From Syntrophomonadaceae bacterium (GTDB taxonomy: Bacteria; Bacillota; Dethiobacteria; DTU022): a stretch of 37,175 nucleotides of DNA. The position numbers and the translations under genes were made by a program. Location of the stretch: contig SKPH01000044.1 of assembly GCA_007119615.1 (NCBI GenBank), forward strand, positions 1 through 37,175, given 5' to 3'. Each line of letters opens with the position of its first letter. Positions within the stretch are counted from its first letter, which is position 1. A model generated the notes under the pieces. The model searched no databases, had not been told where the DNA came from, and saw only the letters and a list, made by a program, of their open reading frames with translations. Positions 8,390 to 16,982 of this stretch are shown here, in pieces.

Positions 8390-9409
8390 ATGCAAACATT
8401 TATTGCATCTATTTTTGTATTTGGTCTGCTGATCCTGGTCCATGAACTGGGGCATTACTTTGTGGCTCGTTTAACCGGAATAAAGGTTATTGAACTGGCG
8501 ATAGGTTTTGGGCCAAAACTAATCGGCTGGACGAAAAATAATATTGATTATTCACTGCGGGCAATCCCCCTGGGCGGGTTTTGCCGCCTGCTCGGTGAAA
8601 CGCCAGAAGAAGCTTCCGAACCGGACAGCTTCCCGCAGCAGCCGCTTTTAAGCAGAGCCGCGGTTCTGCTTGCCGGCGCGACAATGAACCTGCTTTTAGC
8701 GATTGTCGTGTTTTTTATCATCTTCTTCTTCATTATTGGAGTACCGGGTACTGATACTGCCCGGATTGGATATATTGTAGAAGATTCTCCGGCTGAGGCG
8801 ATCGGTCTCGAGGAAGGTGACCTGATTACAGCTATCGACAGTAACCCGGTTACCGAGTGGGAAGATGTGTTAACGCTTATTTCGGCAAAGCCGAATGAAG
8901 AAATTGCACTGGTTATAGAGCGGAATGGGGTGACGAGGGAGCTGGTGGTAGTTGCGGAAGAAGCCCCGGGAGAGGATCGCGGGGTAATCGGTATCGGACC
9001 ACAGGTAGACAGGTACCGTTTTATTCCCTCCCTGATGTTTAGCCTGGAACGTTTTGGAATGGTTATCTACTCGATCTACCAGGTAGTTACCGGACAGGCT
9101 CCCCTTGATGTAGCTGGCCCGGTAGGAATTATTTTTGTTATCGGGGAAGTGGCCGGGACAGGGTTTGTTAACCTGCTCCTGTTAACTGCATTGATCAGCA
9201 TCAGCCTTGGGATTATGAATCTGCTGCCGATTCCGGCATTAGATGGCGGACGGTTATTCTTTCTACTGGTTGAAGCGGTTCGCGGTAAACGGATAGATCC
9301 GGAGAAGGAAGGTTTTATTCACTTTATTGGGTTCGCGCTCCTGATCATGCTGATACTGTTTATTACCTACCAGGATATACTACGCTGGATGGGCGGGCCG
9401 AGCAACTAG
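8390..9409 (+). CDS. rseP: Site-2 intramembrane zinc metalloprotease (RseP/RasP type)
   Basis: Membrane metalloprotease that performs regulated intramembrane proteolysis, for example of anti-sigma factors and FtsL-type proteins in Bacillota. It is 339 residues. HELGH (zinc site, residues 18-22) lies in the first transmembrane helix, a PDZ domain follows (about 120-195; EDSPAEAIGLEEGDLITAID), and NLLPIPALDGGRL near residue 285 supplies the third ligand Asp. C-terminal membrane helices are evident. The start is one base beyond the dxr stop, so translation is coupled. Confidence 0.96.
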   Translation: MQTFIASIFVFGLLILVHELGHYFVARLTGIKVIELAIGFGPKLIGWTKNNIDYSLRAIPLGGFCRLLGETPEEASEPDSFPQQPLLSRAAVLLAGATMNLLLAIVVFFIIFFFIIGVPGTDTARIGYIVEDSPAEAIGLEEGDLITAIDSNPVTEWEDVLTLISAKPNEEIALVIERNGVTRELVVVAEEAPGEDRGVIGIGPQVDRYRFIPSLMFSLERFGMVIYSIYQVVTGQAPLDVAGPVGIIFVIGEVAGTGFVNLLLLTALISISLGIMNLLPIPALDGGRLFFLLVEAVRGKRIDPEKEGFIHFIGFALLIMLILFITYQDILRWMGGPSN

Positions 9410-9422
9410 GGGGAACTGTTGA

Positions 9423-10517
9423 TTGGATAGAATAGAAAGAAAAAAAACAAGAGCAGTTCAGGTTGGTAATGTTACTATCGGCGGTGACGCCCCGATAGTA
9501 ATTCAATCTATGACCAACACCCGGACGGAAGATACCGGTGCAACCCTGGAGCAGATTAACTGCCTTGTTGAAGCAGGCTGCGAGCTGGTCAGGGTTGCAG
9601 TTCCGGATATGGCGGCAGCGAAGGCCCTGGGGAAGCTTGTTCGGCAAAGTCCGGTACCTTTAATAGCTGATATTCATTTTGATCCGGCCCTTGCTTACCG
9701 TTCCATGGAAAACGGAGCGTCCAAAATCAGGATTAATCCCGGCAATATTGGCGGAAGGGAAAAATTATCTGAACTTGCCAGGCAGGCTGAAAGTTTCAAG
9801 GTTCCGATCAGGATAGGGGTTAATGCCGGCTCTCTTGAAAGGCGCCTGCTGAAAAAATATGGCGAGGCAAGCGCCGCTGCCCTGGTTGAATCGGCCCTCG
9901 GTTACCTGGAGCTGCTTGAAGCAACCGGTTTTAGTGATCTGGTTGTTTCACTGAAAGCTTCAGATGTTTTTACAGCTATAAGCGCTTATCGGCTTTTTTC
10001 GGAGAAGAGTAGATACCCGCTTCATCTTGGAGTTACCGGAGCCGGCCCCCTTGAAGCAGGGACGATTAAAGGCGCTGTAGGTATCGGCACTCTCCTGGCC
10101 GAAGGAATCGGTGACACAGTGCGGGTTTCACTTACCGCATCGCCAGTGGAAGAGGTCCGGGTGGCCCGCCGGATAATTCAATCTCTCGGACTCAGGGGCT
10201 TTGAACCTGAACTGATTTCCTGTCCCACCTGTGGACGCTGTGAGGTTGACCTTGTAACGCTGGTGGCGGAGGTTGAAAATATATTAAGACTCTACAGCGC
10301 ACCCCTCAAAATCGCGGTTATGGGCTGTGTAGTCAACGGGCCAGGTGAAGCGAGGGAAGCCGATCTGGGGATTTCCGCCGGCAAAAAACAGGGAATCTTA
10401 TTCCGTCACGGCAAAGTAATTAAAACTGTTAAACTGGATAATTTACTGGATACACTAAAAGAAGAGCTGGATTCACTGCTTTCAGAACAGCAGGGAAAGC
10501 AGGAGGAGAGAGAATAA
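9423..10517 (+). CDS. ispG: 4-hydroxy-3-methylbut-2-enyl diphosphate synthase
   Basis: [4Fe-4S] enzyme converting MEcPP to HMBPP, the penultimate MEP step. The 364 residues form the two-domain bacterial type: an N-terminal TIM barrel (IQSMTNTRTEDTGATLEQI, LVADIHFD-like PLIADIHFD) and a C-terminal cluster domain. Cluster ligands are C267 and C270 (SCPTCGRC), C302 (GCVVNGPGEA) and the following Glu near 309. It starts at UUG 9423 behind AGGGGGA. Its stop overlaps the start of the next gene by one base (TAATG). Confidence 0.97.
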   Translation: MDRIERKKTRAVQVGNVTIGGDAPIVIQSMTNTRTEDTGATLEQINCLVEAGCELVRVAVPDMAAAKALGKLVRQSPVPLIADIHFDPALAYRSMENGASKIRINPGNIGGREKLSELARQAESFKVPIRIGVNAGSLERRLLKKYGEASAAALVESALGYLELLEATGFSDLVVSLKASDVFTAISAYRLFSEKSRYPLHLGVTGAGPLEAGTIKGAVGIGTLLAEGIGDTVRVSLTASPVEEVRVARRIIQSLGLRGFEPELISCPTCGRCEVDLVTLVAEVENILRLYSAPLKIAVMGCVVNGPGEAREADLGISAGKKQGILFRHGKVIKTVKLDNLLDTLKEELDSLLSEQQGKQEERE

Positions 10518-11164
10518 TGGCCGTAACGGCAATAGTACCTGCCTATAACGAAGAGAAAACGATTGCCAGTGTCATAACGGCACTGAAGCAATCTCCGCTG
10601 GTTAAGAATATCATTGTAGTCAGCGACGGTTCCGAGGATGAAACCGTTAAGGAAGCTTCAAAATTCGAAGGTGTTACGATCATCGATATCCTCGAAAACC
10701 GGGGCAAAGGCGGAGCTGTTATGGCGGGGCTTCAACGCTGCAGCGATGAGATTATCCTGGTTCTCGATGCCGATCTGATCGGACTGACTCCGGAACATAT
10801 CGAAGACCTGTTGAGTCCGGTGATCAACGGAGAAGCGCTGATGTCGGTGGGATTATTTGAAAAAGGAAGAGCTGCAACAGATTTCGCTCAGAAAATGGCG
10901 CCATTTTTATCCGGACAGAGAGCTTTAAAAAGAGAACTGTTGGAAAGTATCTCCGACCTTGATCTCTCCCGTTTTGGAATTGAAGTTGCTTTACACCGCT
11001 ATGCTGATGAAAATGATATTGAAGCTGCAGAGGTTCAACTACCCGATCTCTCCCATGTTATGAAAGAAGAAAAACTCGGTTTTGGAAGAGGCGTTCTGGC
11101 CAGGGCAAAAATGTACTGGGAAATATTGAAATATATGATCAGGATCGGTAACAACTCCCGGTAA
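10517..11164 (+). CDS. GT2 family glycosyltransferase
   Basis: A 215-residue GT-A fold inverting glycosyltransferase, using a nucleotide sugar donor. Motifs seen: PAYNEE (8-13), SDGSED (36-41), RGKGGA (62-67) and the metal-binding DAD (84-86). There is no transmembrane segment, unlike polyprenyl-phosphate glycosyltransferases such as DPM/GtrB, although the fold resembles dolichol-phosphate mannose synthase and glucosyl-3-phosphoglycerate synthase. Acceptor and sugar are unknown. The TAATG overlap with ispG shows translational coupling to the isoprenoid operon, which would fit a lipid-linked sugar role, but that is inference. Confidence 0.88.
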   Translation: MAVTAIVPAYNEEKTIASVITALKQSPLVKNIIVVSDGSEDETVKEASKFEGVTIIDILENRGKGGAVMAGLQRCSDEIILVLDADLIGLTPEHIEDLLSPVINGEALMSVGLFEKGRAATDFAQKMAPFLSGQRALKRELLESISDLDLSRFGIEVALHRYADENDIEAAEVQLPDLSHVMKEEKLGFGRGVLARAKMYWEILKYMIRIGNNSR

Positions 11165-11185
11165 TAGTAAAAATGCTCAGAAGCC

Positions 11186-11214
11186 TTGCGTAACGAGCTT
11201 ATTTATGATAAATT
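11186..11214 (+). promoter_or_regulatory. Probable sigma-A promoter for the rimP-nusA-infB operon
   Basis: TTGCGT (11186-11191), a 17-bp spacer and TAAATT (11209-11214). The start site would fall near 11220, precisely where the first leader hairpin begins. The -10 is imperfect, so confidence is moderate. Confidence 0.45.
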
Positions 11215-11219
11215 AATTT

Positions 11220-11263
11220 AGGTGAAATGGTTTTACCTGTCAAGGGTGGGGTTCCCCACTCTT
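11220..11263 (+). promoter_or_regulatory. rimP-nusA leader: tandem hairpins, possible attenuator
   Basis: Hairpin 1: AGGTGAAA (11220-11227) pairs with TTTTACCT (11231-11238). Hairpin 2: AAGGGTGGGG (11242-11251) pairs with CCCCACTCTT (11254-11263), a 10-position stem with one G-U pair, followed by a weak U-tract (TCATGTT). In B. subtilis the rimP-nusA operon is known to be autoregulated by NusA-dependent termination in its leader; a strong stem with a poor U-tract is what such a site would look like. Confidence 0.5.
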
Positions 11264-11303
11264 TCATGTTAATAAGGGTAAATTAAAGTTGAGGATCGGA
11301 ATT

Positions 11304-11786
11304 GTGAACCGAGAAGAAACCAGGAAAATTCTGATAGAATTGATCGAGCCGCTGGTTGAGAGCAAAGGATTTGAGCTGGTGCAGCTTGATTATACAACCG
11401 GTAAGCAGGGACATTTGCTCCTGTATATAGATCATCAAGATGGAATATCAATCGAAGATTGTGAACTTATCAGCTGGGCTGTTTCCGATCTGTTGGACGG
11501 ACATGATCCGATTGCCCATGCCTACACACTTGAAGTATCTTCACCGGGTCTGGAGCGACCGCTTACGAAGCCCGCGCACTTCGTCCGCTTCCGGGGCGAA
11601 AAGGTGAAAGTGAAAACCGCTGAGCCGATCGGAGGAAGCCGTAATTTCAGCGGCGTCCTGAGCAGCGCCGATGATCAACGGATCACGATAAAAAGAGATG
11701 ACGGCAGTGAAGCGCAAATACCGTATGCAGCGATCGCCAGGGCCAGACTATGTTATACAGGGCCGGCCAAAGACGGCTGTTTATAA
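11304..11786 (+). CDS. rimP: Ribosome maturation factor RimP
   Basis: 30S assembly factor (former YlxS/YhbC) acting with S12 and the central pseudoknot. I prefer the GTG at 11304, which has GAGG 9 nt upstream and aligns with the usual N-terminus (VNREETRKILIELIEPLV); the track start UUG at 11289 adds five residues and has a weaker AAGGG site. The N-terminal alpha/beta domain ends in YTLEVSSPGLERPLTKPAHF, the family signature, followed by an SH3-like C-terminal domain with DDQRITIKRDDGSEAQIPY. 160 residues, normal length. First gene of the nusA-infB operon. Confidence 0.95.
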   Translation: MNREETRKILIELIEPLVESKGFELVQLDYTTGKQGHLLLYIDHQDGISIEDCELISWAVSDLLDGHDPIAHAYTLEVSSPGLERPLTKPAHFVRFRGEKVKVKTAEPIGGSRNFSGVLSSADDQRITIKRDDGSEAQIPYAAIARARLCYTGPAKDGCL

Positions 11787-11822
11787 TATAAATCAGAGTG
11801 AAAGGAGGTACAATAGAAGACG

Positions 11823-13160
11823 ATGAATAAAGAGTTATTTGCGGCAATAGAAATGTTGGAAAAAGAAAAAGGGATTAGCAAAGAGGTTCTCTTTGATGCC
11901 CTCGAAGTAGCTCTGGTTTCCGCCTATAAAAGAAACTTTCAGTCTGCTCCGGCTGTCCGGGTTACAGTTGACCGGGAGACGGGGGAAATAAAAGTTTTCT
12001 CGCAATTAAAGGTTGTGGAAGAAGTCGAATCCGACCAGCAGGAAGTTAACCTCTACGAAGCCCGGGTTTACGATCCTCATTGCCAGATTGGAGATATTGT
12101 CGAGATGGATGTTACCCCGCAGGAATTCGGCAGAATTGCGGCGCAAACTGCAAAACAGGTTGTAATACAGCGAATCAGGGAAGCGGAAAGAGAACTGATT
12201 TATGAAAACTTCGTCGACAGGTTGGAAGAAGTTATAACCGGACTGGTTCGACGTTTTGAGCAGAGAAATGTCATTATTGACCTGGGACGGACAGAAGCTG
12301 TTTTGCCGGTAGATGAGCAAATACCACATGAACGGTACCGCCAGGGCGAACGGGTAAAAACATTTATTCTCGATGTCAAAAAAACAACAAAGGGACCACA
12401 AATTATTGTATCCCGGACTCATACCGGTTTTTTAAAGAGACTATTTGAGATGGAAGTTCCCGAGATCTATGAAGGAATTGTCGAGGTTAAAGCTGCAGCC
12501 AGGGAAGCCGGGCATCGTTCCAAGTTGGCCGTAGTATCGAATAATAAAGATATCGATCCGGTCGGCGCCTGCGTAGGGCCGAAAGGAAGCCGTGTCCAGG
12601 CTATCAGCAATGAACTTAAAGGCGAAAAAATTGATATTGTCAAATGGAGTGAAGAATCTGAAGAATATATCGCCAACGCTCTGAGCCCGGCTAAAGTGTC
12701 ATCGGTAATTCTCGATACGGAAAATAAAACTGCAACAGTGATTGTTCCGGACAGCCAGCTGTCGCTGGCAATCGGAAAAGAGGGGCAGAACGCCCGCCTT
12801 GCAGCCAGGATCACCGGATGGAAAATAGATATATCCAGTGAAACCCAGTATACAGAGAAGAGTCTTTCGGCTATAGGCCTTTCTGATGACACCAACGGCA
12901 GCCAGGAGAGCGCAGGCGAACCCGCTGAGAAGGTAGATGCGGAGGCGACAGAAAGCGCTGCCGGTAATCAAGCTAGCCGGGATGTCGAAGAAGTCGAAGC
13001 CGGTGTTGAAGTAGAACAGGAAACTGTAAAAGGCGATACTGAAATTGATTCAGAGCGGGAAACTGAGGAAGATGAATCCGGAGCTAAAGAAAGTCCGGAA
13101 AATGAGGAAGATGATTCTGACGGCCAGGAATCGCCGGAGGAGGATTCAAAGAATGATTAA
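11823..13160 (+). CDS. nusA: Transcription termination/antitermination factor NusA with acidic tail
   Basis: RNA polymerase-binding elongation factor controlling pausing, termination and antitermination. Domains in order: N-terminal RNAP-binding domain (1-125), S1 domain (about 130-200), KH1 (ACVGPKGSRVQAISNELKGEKIDIV) and KH2 (SLAIGKEGQNARLAARITGWKIDI, to about residue 340). After about residue 353 comes a 92-residue Glu/Asp/Ser-rich tail absent from the B. subtilis protein (about 370 residues), making 445 residues here. The SD AAAGGAGG is unusually far (14 nt) from the ATG; a stop codon excludes an earlier start. It overlaps ylxR by 8 bp. Confidence 0.97.
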   Translation: MNKELFAAIEMLEKEKGISKEVLFDALEVALVSAYKRNFQSAPAVRVTVDRETGEIKVFSQLKVVEEVESDQQEVNLYEARVYDPHCQIGDIVEMDVTPQEFGRIAAQTAKQVVIQRIREAERELIYENFVDRLEEVITGLVRRFEQRNVIIDLGRTEAVLPVDEQIPHERYRQGERVKTFILDVKKTTKGPQIIVSRTHTGFLKRLFEMEVPEIYEGIVEVKAAAREAGHRSKLAVVSNNKDIDPVGACVGPKGSRVQAISNELKGEKIDIVKWSEESEEYIANALSPAKVSSVILDTENKTATVIVPDSQLSLAIGKEGQNARLAARITGWKIDISSETQYTEKSLSAIGLSDDTNGSQESAGEPAEKVDAEATESAAGNQASRDVEEVEAGVEVEQETVKGDTEIDSERETEEDESGAKESPENEEDDSDGQESPEEDSKND

Positions 13161-13440
13161 GAAGCGTAAGATTCCTTTACGCGTCTGTATCGGATGCCAG
13201 GAGAGGAAGCCTAAAAAAGAGTTGGTTCGGATCGTAAGAACCCCCGAAGGGAAGGTTGCCCTCGACCTGACCGGCAAAAAGCCGGGTCGGGGTGCTTATA
13301 TCTGTCAACTGGAATCCTGCCTGAAAAAAGCGATTAAGGGTAAGCGCCTGGAAAAGAACCTGCAGATGCCGATTTCTAATGATCTGGTCGCTGATTTAAC
13401 GGAATCAATTGAAAAAAAACCGGAAGTTGAAGGATGCTAA
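13153..13440 (+). CDS. ylxR: YlxR (DUF448) family RNA-binding protein
   Basis: Small basic nucleic-acid-binding protein universally found between nusA and infB; in some species reported to modulate RNase P or transcription. I start it at ATG 13153, inside the last codons of nusA, with GAGGAGG 9 nt upstream, giving 95 residues. The track start at 13045 overlaps the nusA tail in another frame and is spurious. Motifs: RVCIGCQERKPKKELVRIVR and KPGRGAYIC, the YlxR signatures. The companion ylxQ (L7Ae-like) gene is absent here. Confidence 0.93.
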   Translation: MIKKRKIPLRVCIGCQERKPKKELVRIVRTPEGKVALDLTGKKPGRGAYICQLESCLKKAIKGKRLEKNLQMPISNDLVADLTESIEKKPEVEGC

Positions 13441-13472
13441 CGGGGAGGGCTTACCTTATGGAGGTGTATTAG

Positions 13473-15581
13473 ATGAGCAAGGTTCGGGTTTATGAATTAG
13501 CAAAAGAGCTGGGGACAACCAGTAAAAAATTGATCGAGGTAATGGAAAGTATGGATATTAGCGTTAATAACCATATGAGTACTTTATCTGATGATGAAGC
13601 GAAGAAAGTGATGGCGATCCTGACCGGCCAGGCTGGAGGAAAGCCGTCCAAAGAGGTGCCAAAAGAGAAAGCAGCTGAAAAAAAGACTGCAAATAAAGAA
13701 GCTGTGAAGACAAAACCTGCCCCTGCAGCGCCCAGGAAAAAAGAAAAACCGAAAGCCGAGGAAAAGGCGGCTCCCAGCCGCAAAGCGCGCAAAGCTATCC
13801 AGGAAGAAAAAAGAGCGGCGGCTCTGAAAGCGAAAAAGCCGAAAATCAGGCTGGAAGGCCAGGTCACAGTTGGAGAGCTGGCCGATCACTTTGAGACTCC
13901 CGCGACTGAACTGATCACCTACTTAATGGAAGTGGGTGTTATTGCCAATCTTAATCAACCGCTGACGCCCGAATCAGTCGATATCCTGGCGGAAGAATAC
14001 GGTTTTGAGGTTGATTATATTGAAGATCCGGTCGAGGAAGAGCTTTTAGCCCTGGATGAAGAAGACACGGAAAACGAAGTTCCCCGCAAGCCGGTGGTAA
14101 CCGTTCTCGGCCATGTTGATCACGGCAAAACCTCACTGCTCGATACGATTAGAAGCGCCAAGGTAACTGCCGGGGAGGTAGGTGGAATTACTCAGCATAT
14201 CGGCGCCTACGAAGTTGAGGTTAATGATAAGAAAATTGTCTTTCTGGATACTCCCGGGCACGAAGCGTTTACTGCAATGCGGGCCAGGGGAGCACAGGTA
14301 ACGGATATAGCTGTACTGGTTGTAGCTGCTGACGACGGTGTAATGCCCCAGACTATCGAGGCTATTAACCATGTTAAGGCTGCCCAGGTTCCAATCCTGG
14401 TGGCTATAAATAAAATTGATAAGCCTGACGCTAATCCGGACCGGGTCAAGCAGCAGCTTTCCGATCACGGCCTGGTTTCTGAAGAATGGGGCGGAGACAC
14501 AATATTTGTCCCCGTGAGCGCTGTTAGAGGCGACGGAATTGAAGAACTTTTAGAAATGATCCTGCTGCTGGCCGAAGTAAGCGAGCTCAAAGCAAACCCG
14601 GATCGAGCTGCACGGGGCACGGTTATTGAAGCCAAACTGGACCGGGGCCGCGGACCTGTGGCTACTGTCCTGGTACAGGATGGAATCCTCAGGGTGGGCG
14701 ATCCGATTATCTGCGGATCGATCGCCGGAAAAGTCAGGGCCATGGCCAGCGACCTCGGTGAAAGACTTGACGCTGCCGGCCCGTCTACACCGGTTGAAAT
14801 AATCGGTCTTAACGATGTCCCGATGGCAGGTGACCGTTTCCAGGTGGTCGGCGACGATCGGATCGCCAGGCAGGTAGCTAGCAAGAGAGCTTCCAAATTA
14901 AAAGAAGCAAGCAGGCGTGTCCAGAGGGTAACCCTGGAAGACCTTTTCAAGCAGATCCAGGAAGGTGAAGTCAAAGATTTAAACCTGGTTATTAAGGCTG
15001 ATGTGCAGGGTTCGGTTGAAGCAGTACAGGATGCACTTTCCAAGCTTAGCCTGGAGGAAGTGCAGATCAAAATCATTCATACCGGGGTCGGGGCCATTAA
15101 CGAATCGGACATTATGCTTGCCTCGGCATCTAACGCCATCGTAATCGGCTTTAATGTCAGGCCGGACAGCAACGCCCGCCGGCTGGCTGAACAGGATCAG
15201 GTTGATGTTCGCCTTTATAGAATTATTTATGAAGCGATTGAGGATATTAAGGCTGCTGTGACCGGTATGTTGAAACCGGTAATGAAAGAGGTTATCCTGG
15301 GCCAGGCTGAAGTGAGGGAGCTCTTTAAAGTCTCCCGCCTGGGCAATATTGCCGGCTCATACGTTACTGAAGGAAAAATAACCCGTAATGCCATGATCAG
15401 GGTGATCAGGGATGGAACGGTGATCCTTGATTCAGGACGGATAGATTCGCTCAAACGCTTTAAAGACGATGTTCGTGAAGTATCGGCCGGCTACGAATGC
15501 GGTATATTAATCGAGAATTTTAACGATCTCGACGAGGGAGATATCATAGAAGCCTACGTAATGGAACAGGTGGCTCGCTAA
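13473..15581 (+). CDS. infB: Translation initiation factor IF-2
   Basis: GTPase that places fMet-tRNA on the 30S and drives subunit joining. 702 residues: an IF2_N helical domain (about 1-52), a Lys/Ala/Glu-rich flexible linker (55-125), a second IF2_N domain (about 127-180), the G domain with GHVDHGKT (213-220), DTPGHEAF (259-266), NKID (313-316) and SAVRGDG, then domains II, III and the fMet-tRNA-binding C2. The ATG follows GGAGGTG. Length is close to the B. subtilis protein. Confidence 0.98.
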   Translation: MSKVRVYELAKELGTTSKKLIEVMESMDISVNNHMSTLSDDEAKKVMAILTGQAGGKPSKEVPKEKAAEKKTANKEAVKTKPAPAAPRKKEKPKAEEKAAPSRKARKAIQEEKRAAALKAKKPKIRLEGQVTVGELADHFETPATELITYLMEVGVIANLNQPLTPESVDILAEEYGFEVDYIEDPVEEELLALDEEDTENEVPRKPVVTVLGHVDHGKTSLLDTIRSAKVTAGEVGGITQHIGAYEVEVNDKKIVFLDTPGHEAFTAMRARGAQVTDIAVLVVAADDGVMPQTIEAINHVKAAQVPILVAINKIDKPDANPDRVKQQLSDHGLVSEEWGGDTIFVPVSAVRGDGIEELLEMILLLAEVSELKANPDRAARGTVIEAKLDRGRGPVATVLVQDGILRVGDPIICGSIAGKVRAMASDLGERLDAAGPSTPVEIIGLNDVPMAGDRFQVVGDDRIARQVASKRASKLKEASRRVQRVTLEDLFKQIQEGEVKDLNLVIKADVQGSVEAVQDALSKLSLEEVQIKIIHTGVGAINESDIMLASASNAIVIGFNVRPDSNARRLAEQDQVDVRLYRIIYEAIEDIKAAVTGMLKPVMKEVILGQAEVRELFKVSRLGNIAGSYVTEGKITRNAMIRVIRDGTVILDSGRIDSLKRFKDDVREVSAGYECGILIENFNDLDEGDIIEAYVMEQVAR

Positions 15582-15640
15582 ACAGTTCTTACTGTCAGGG
15601 TTCATATGCCGCATTAAAGGTGAAGCGGGAGGTTGAAAAG

Positions 15641-16006
15641 GTGTCGGAAAACAGGGTCAGGCGGGTTGCCGAACAGGTTAAGAAAGATGTAAGCCAGATA
15701 ATTCGCAGCGAGATGAAAGATCCCCGTGTAGCCGGGATAACAAGCGTAACAGATGTTGAGCTTACGAAAGATTTACGTTATGCAACGATCTATGTAAGCA
15801 TCTACGGCTCTGAACTGGAGAAAGAGGAAACGCTGTTAACATTGACGAAAGCTACGGGTTTTATACGCTCCGAAATCGGCAAGCGAATTAAGCTCAGATA
15901 TACGCCGGAAATTACATTTTTACTGGATGAATCCATGGAATACGGAGCTCATATCGAAAAGGTTCTTAAATCGCTGAAAAAAGAAGAGAACACCGACAAT
16001 GACTGA
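15641..16006 (+). CDS. rbfA: Ribosome-binding factor A
   Basis: KH-fold 30S maturation factor needed for 16S 5'-end processing and cold growth. I choose the GTG at 15641 with GGGAGG 8 nt upstream, giving MSENRVRRVAEQVKKDVSQII; the track GTG at 15620 adds seven residues without a good SD. Signatures: MKDPRVAGITSVTDVELTKDLRYATIYVSIYG and RIKLRYTPEITFLLDESMEYG. 121 residues. Its last codons overlap the ATG of nrnA by 8 bp. The ylxP gene usual in Bacillus before rbfA is absent. Confidence 0.96.
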   Translation: MSENRVRRVAEQVKKDVSQIIRSEMKDPRVAGITSVTDVELTKDLRYATIYVSIYGSELEKEETLLTLTKATGFIRSEIGKRIKLRYTPEITFLLDESMEYGAHIEKVLKSLKKEENTDND

Positions 16007-16970
16007 TCGGGAAAAGATCATTAAAAGGCTGAAAGAAGAAGATAAATTTATTTTGATTTCACATATGCTTCCTGATGGGGACAGTATCGGCTCTCTGCTG
16101 GCCATGGGTGAAGGGCTGCGGAGATCAGGTAAAAAGGTTACCCTGATTACTCCCGGACATATTCCCCGTAAATACACATTTTTAAAGGGTTCTGAGCGTG
16201 TTAAGCATGAAGTTCTGATTGACGATCCTGCTATACCTGTCATTGTGCTTGACAGCAGCGATCCTGAACGGCTTGGTCTGCTAAGAGATGAGATTATGAA
16301 AAGCTCCGAGGTCTTCAATATTGATCATCACGTAACCAACCAGCGTTTTGGAACCCTGAACTATGTTGATCCGGAGGCAGCGGCCACCGGGGAAATTATT
16401 TATCATATTTTAGAAGATCTTGAAGTTGAGATTGACGAAAATATTGCCGAGGCTCTTTATGTCGCAATTTCTACAGATACCGGTTCTTTTAAATATGACA
16501 ATACCACTCCAAATACTCACCGGGTTGTCGCCACTTTACTGGAAAGCGGCATCAGCCCGGGAACCATTTCCAGCATGATTTTTGACGAACGGCCGCTCTC
16601 ATTTTATATTTTACTTAAAGAGGCCCTGTCTACCCTGGAACTGTATGAGAGTCGCAGGCTGGCGGTAATGACTTTGAGCAAAGATATTAAGGATAGAAGT
16701 GGAGCGACATCAGATGATCTTGAAGGGATCGTCAACTATACCCGTAATATCGAAGGAATTGAACTGGGCATACTTTTCTATCTGGATAATCAGGGCGAAA
16801 TCAAAGTAGGATTCCGCTCCAAATCGCTTGATGTCAGTATCCTGGCCGGAAAATTAAACGGCGGCGGACATATCCGGGCCGCGGGAGCACGAATCGAGGG
16901 TGACTTTGAAACAGTCAAAGATAAAGTTATTGCCGAAGCCTGTAAAATGCTGAAAGAGCTTTCGGCCTGA
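15999..16970 (+). CDS. nrnA: DHH/DHHA1 oligoribonuclease / pAp phosphatase (NrnA type)
   Basis: Mn-dependent phosphoesterase that degrades nanoRNAs to mononucleotides and often dephosphorylates pAp or cleaves c-di-AMP breakdown products. 323 residues. DHH domain: LPDGDSIGS (25-33), VLDSSDPERLG, FNIDHHVTNQRFG and STDTGSFKYDNTT; DHHA1 domain at the C-terminus with NGGGHIRAAGARI. It overlaps rbfA and is 12 bp from truB, the usual clostridial rbfA-nrnA-truB order. Exact substrate preference (NrnA against GdpP-like partner) is inferred from domain content, as there is no PAS or GGDEF part. Confidence 0.94.
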   Translation: MTDREKIIKRLKEEDKFILISHMLPDGDSIGSLLAMGEGLRRSGKKVTLITPGHIPRKYTFLKGSERVKHEVLIDDPAIPVIVLDSSDPERLGLLRDEIMKSSEVFNIDHHVTNQRFGTLNYVDPEAAATGEIIYHILEDLEVEIDENIAEALYVAISTDTGSFKYDNTTPNTHRVVATLLESGISPGTISSMIFDERPLSFYILLKEALSTLELYESRRLAVMTLSKDIKDRSGATSDDLEGIVNYTRNIEGIELGILFYLDNQGEIKVGFRSKSLDVSILAGKLNGGGHIRAAGARIEGDFETVKDKVIAEACKMLKELSA

Positions 16971-16982
16971 AGGAGCGGTCCT

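Noticed and set aside
5596-10517. OLE-type large RNA in the isoprenoid gene cluster
   Set aside because: OLE RNAs sit with isoprenoid genes in some anaerobes, but every gap here is under 60 bp, so there is no room for one.
13045-13152. N-terminal extension of YlxR in the ORF track
   Set aside because: These codons overlap the nusA tail in another frame. A strong SD directly serves ATG 13153.
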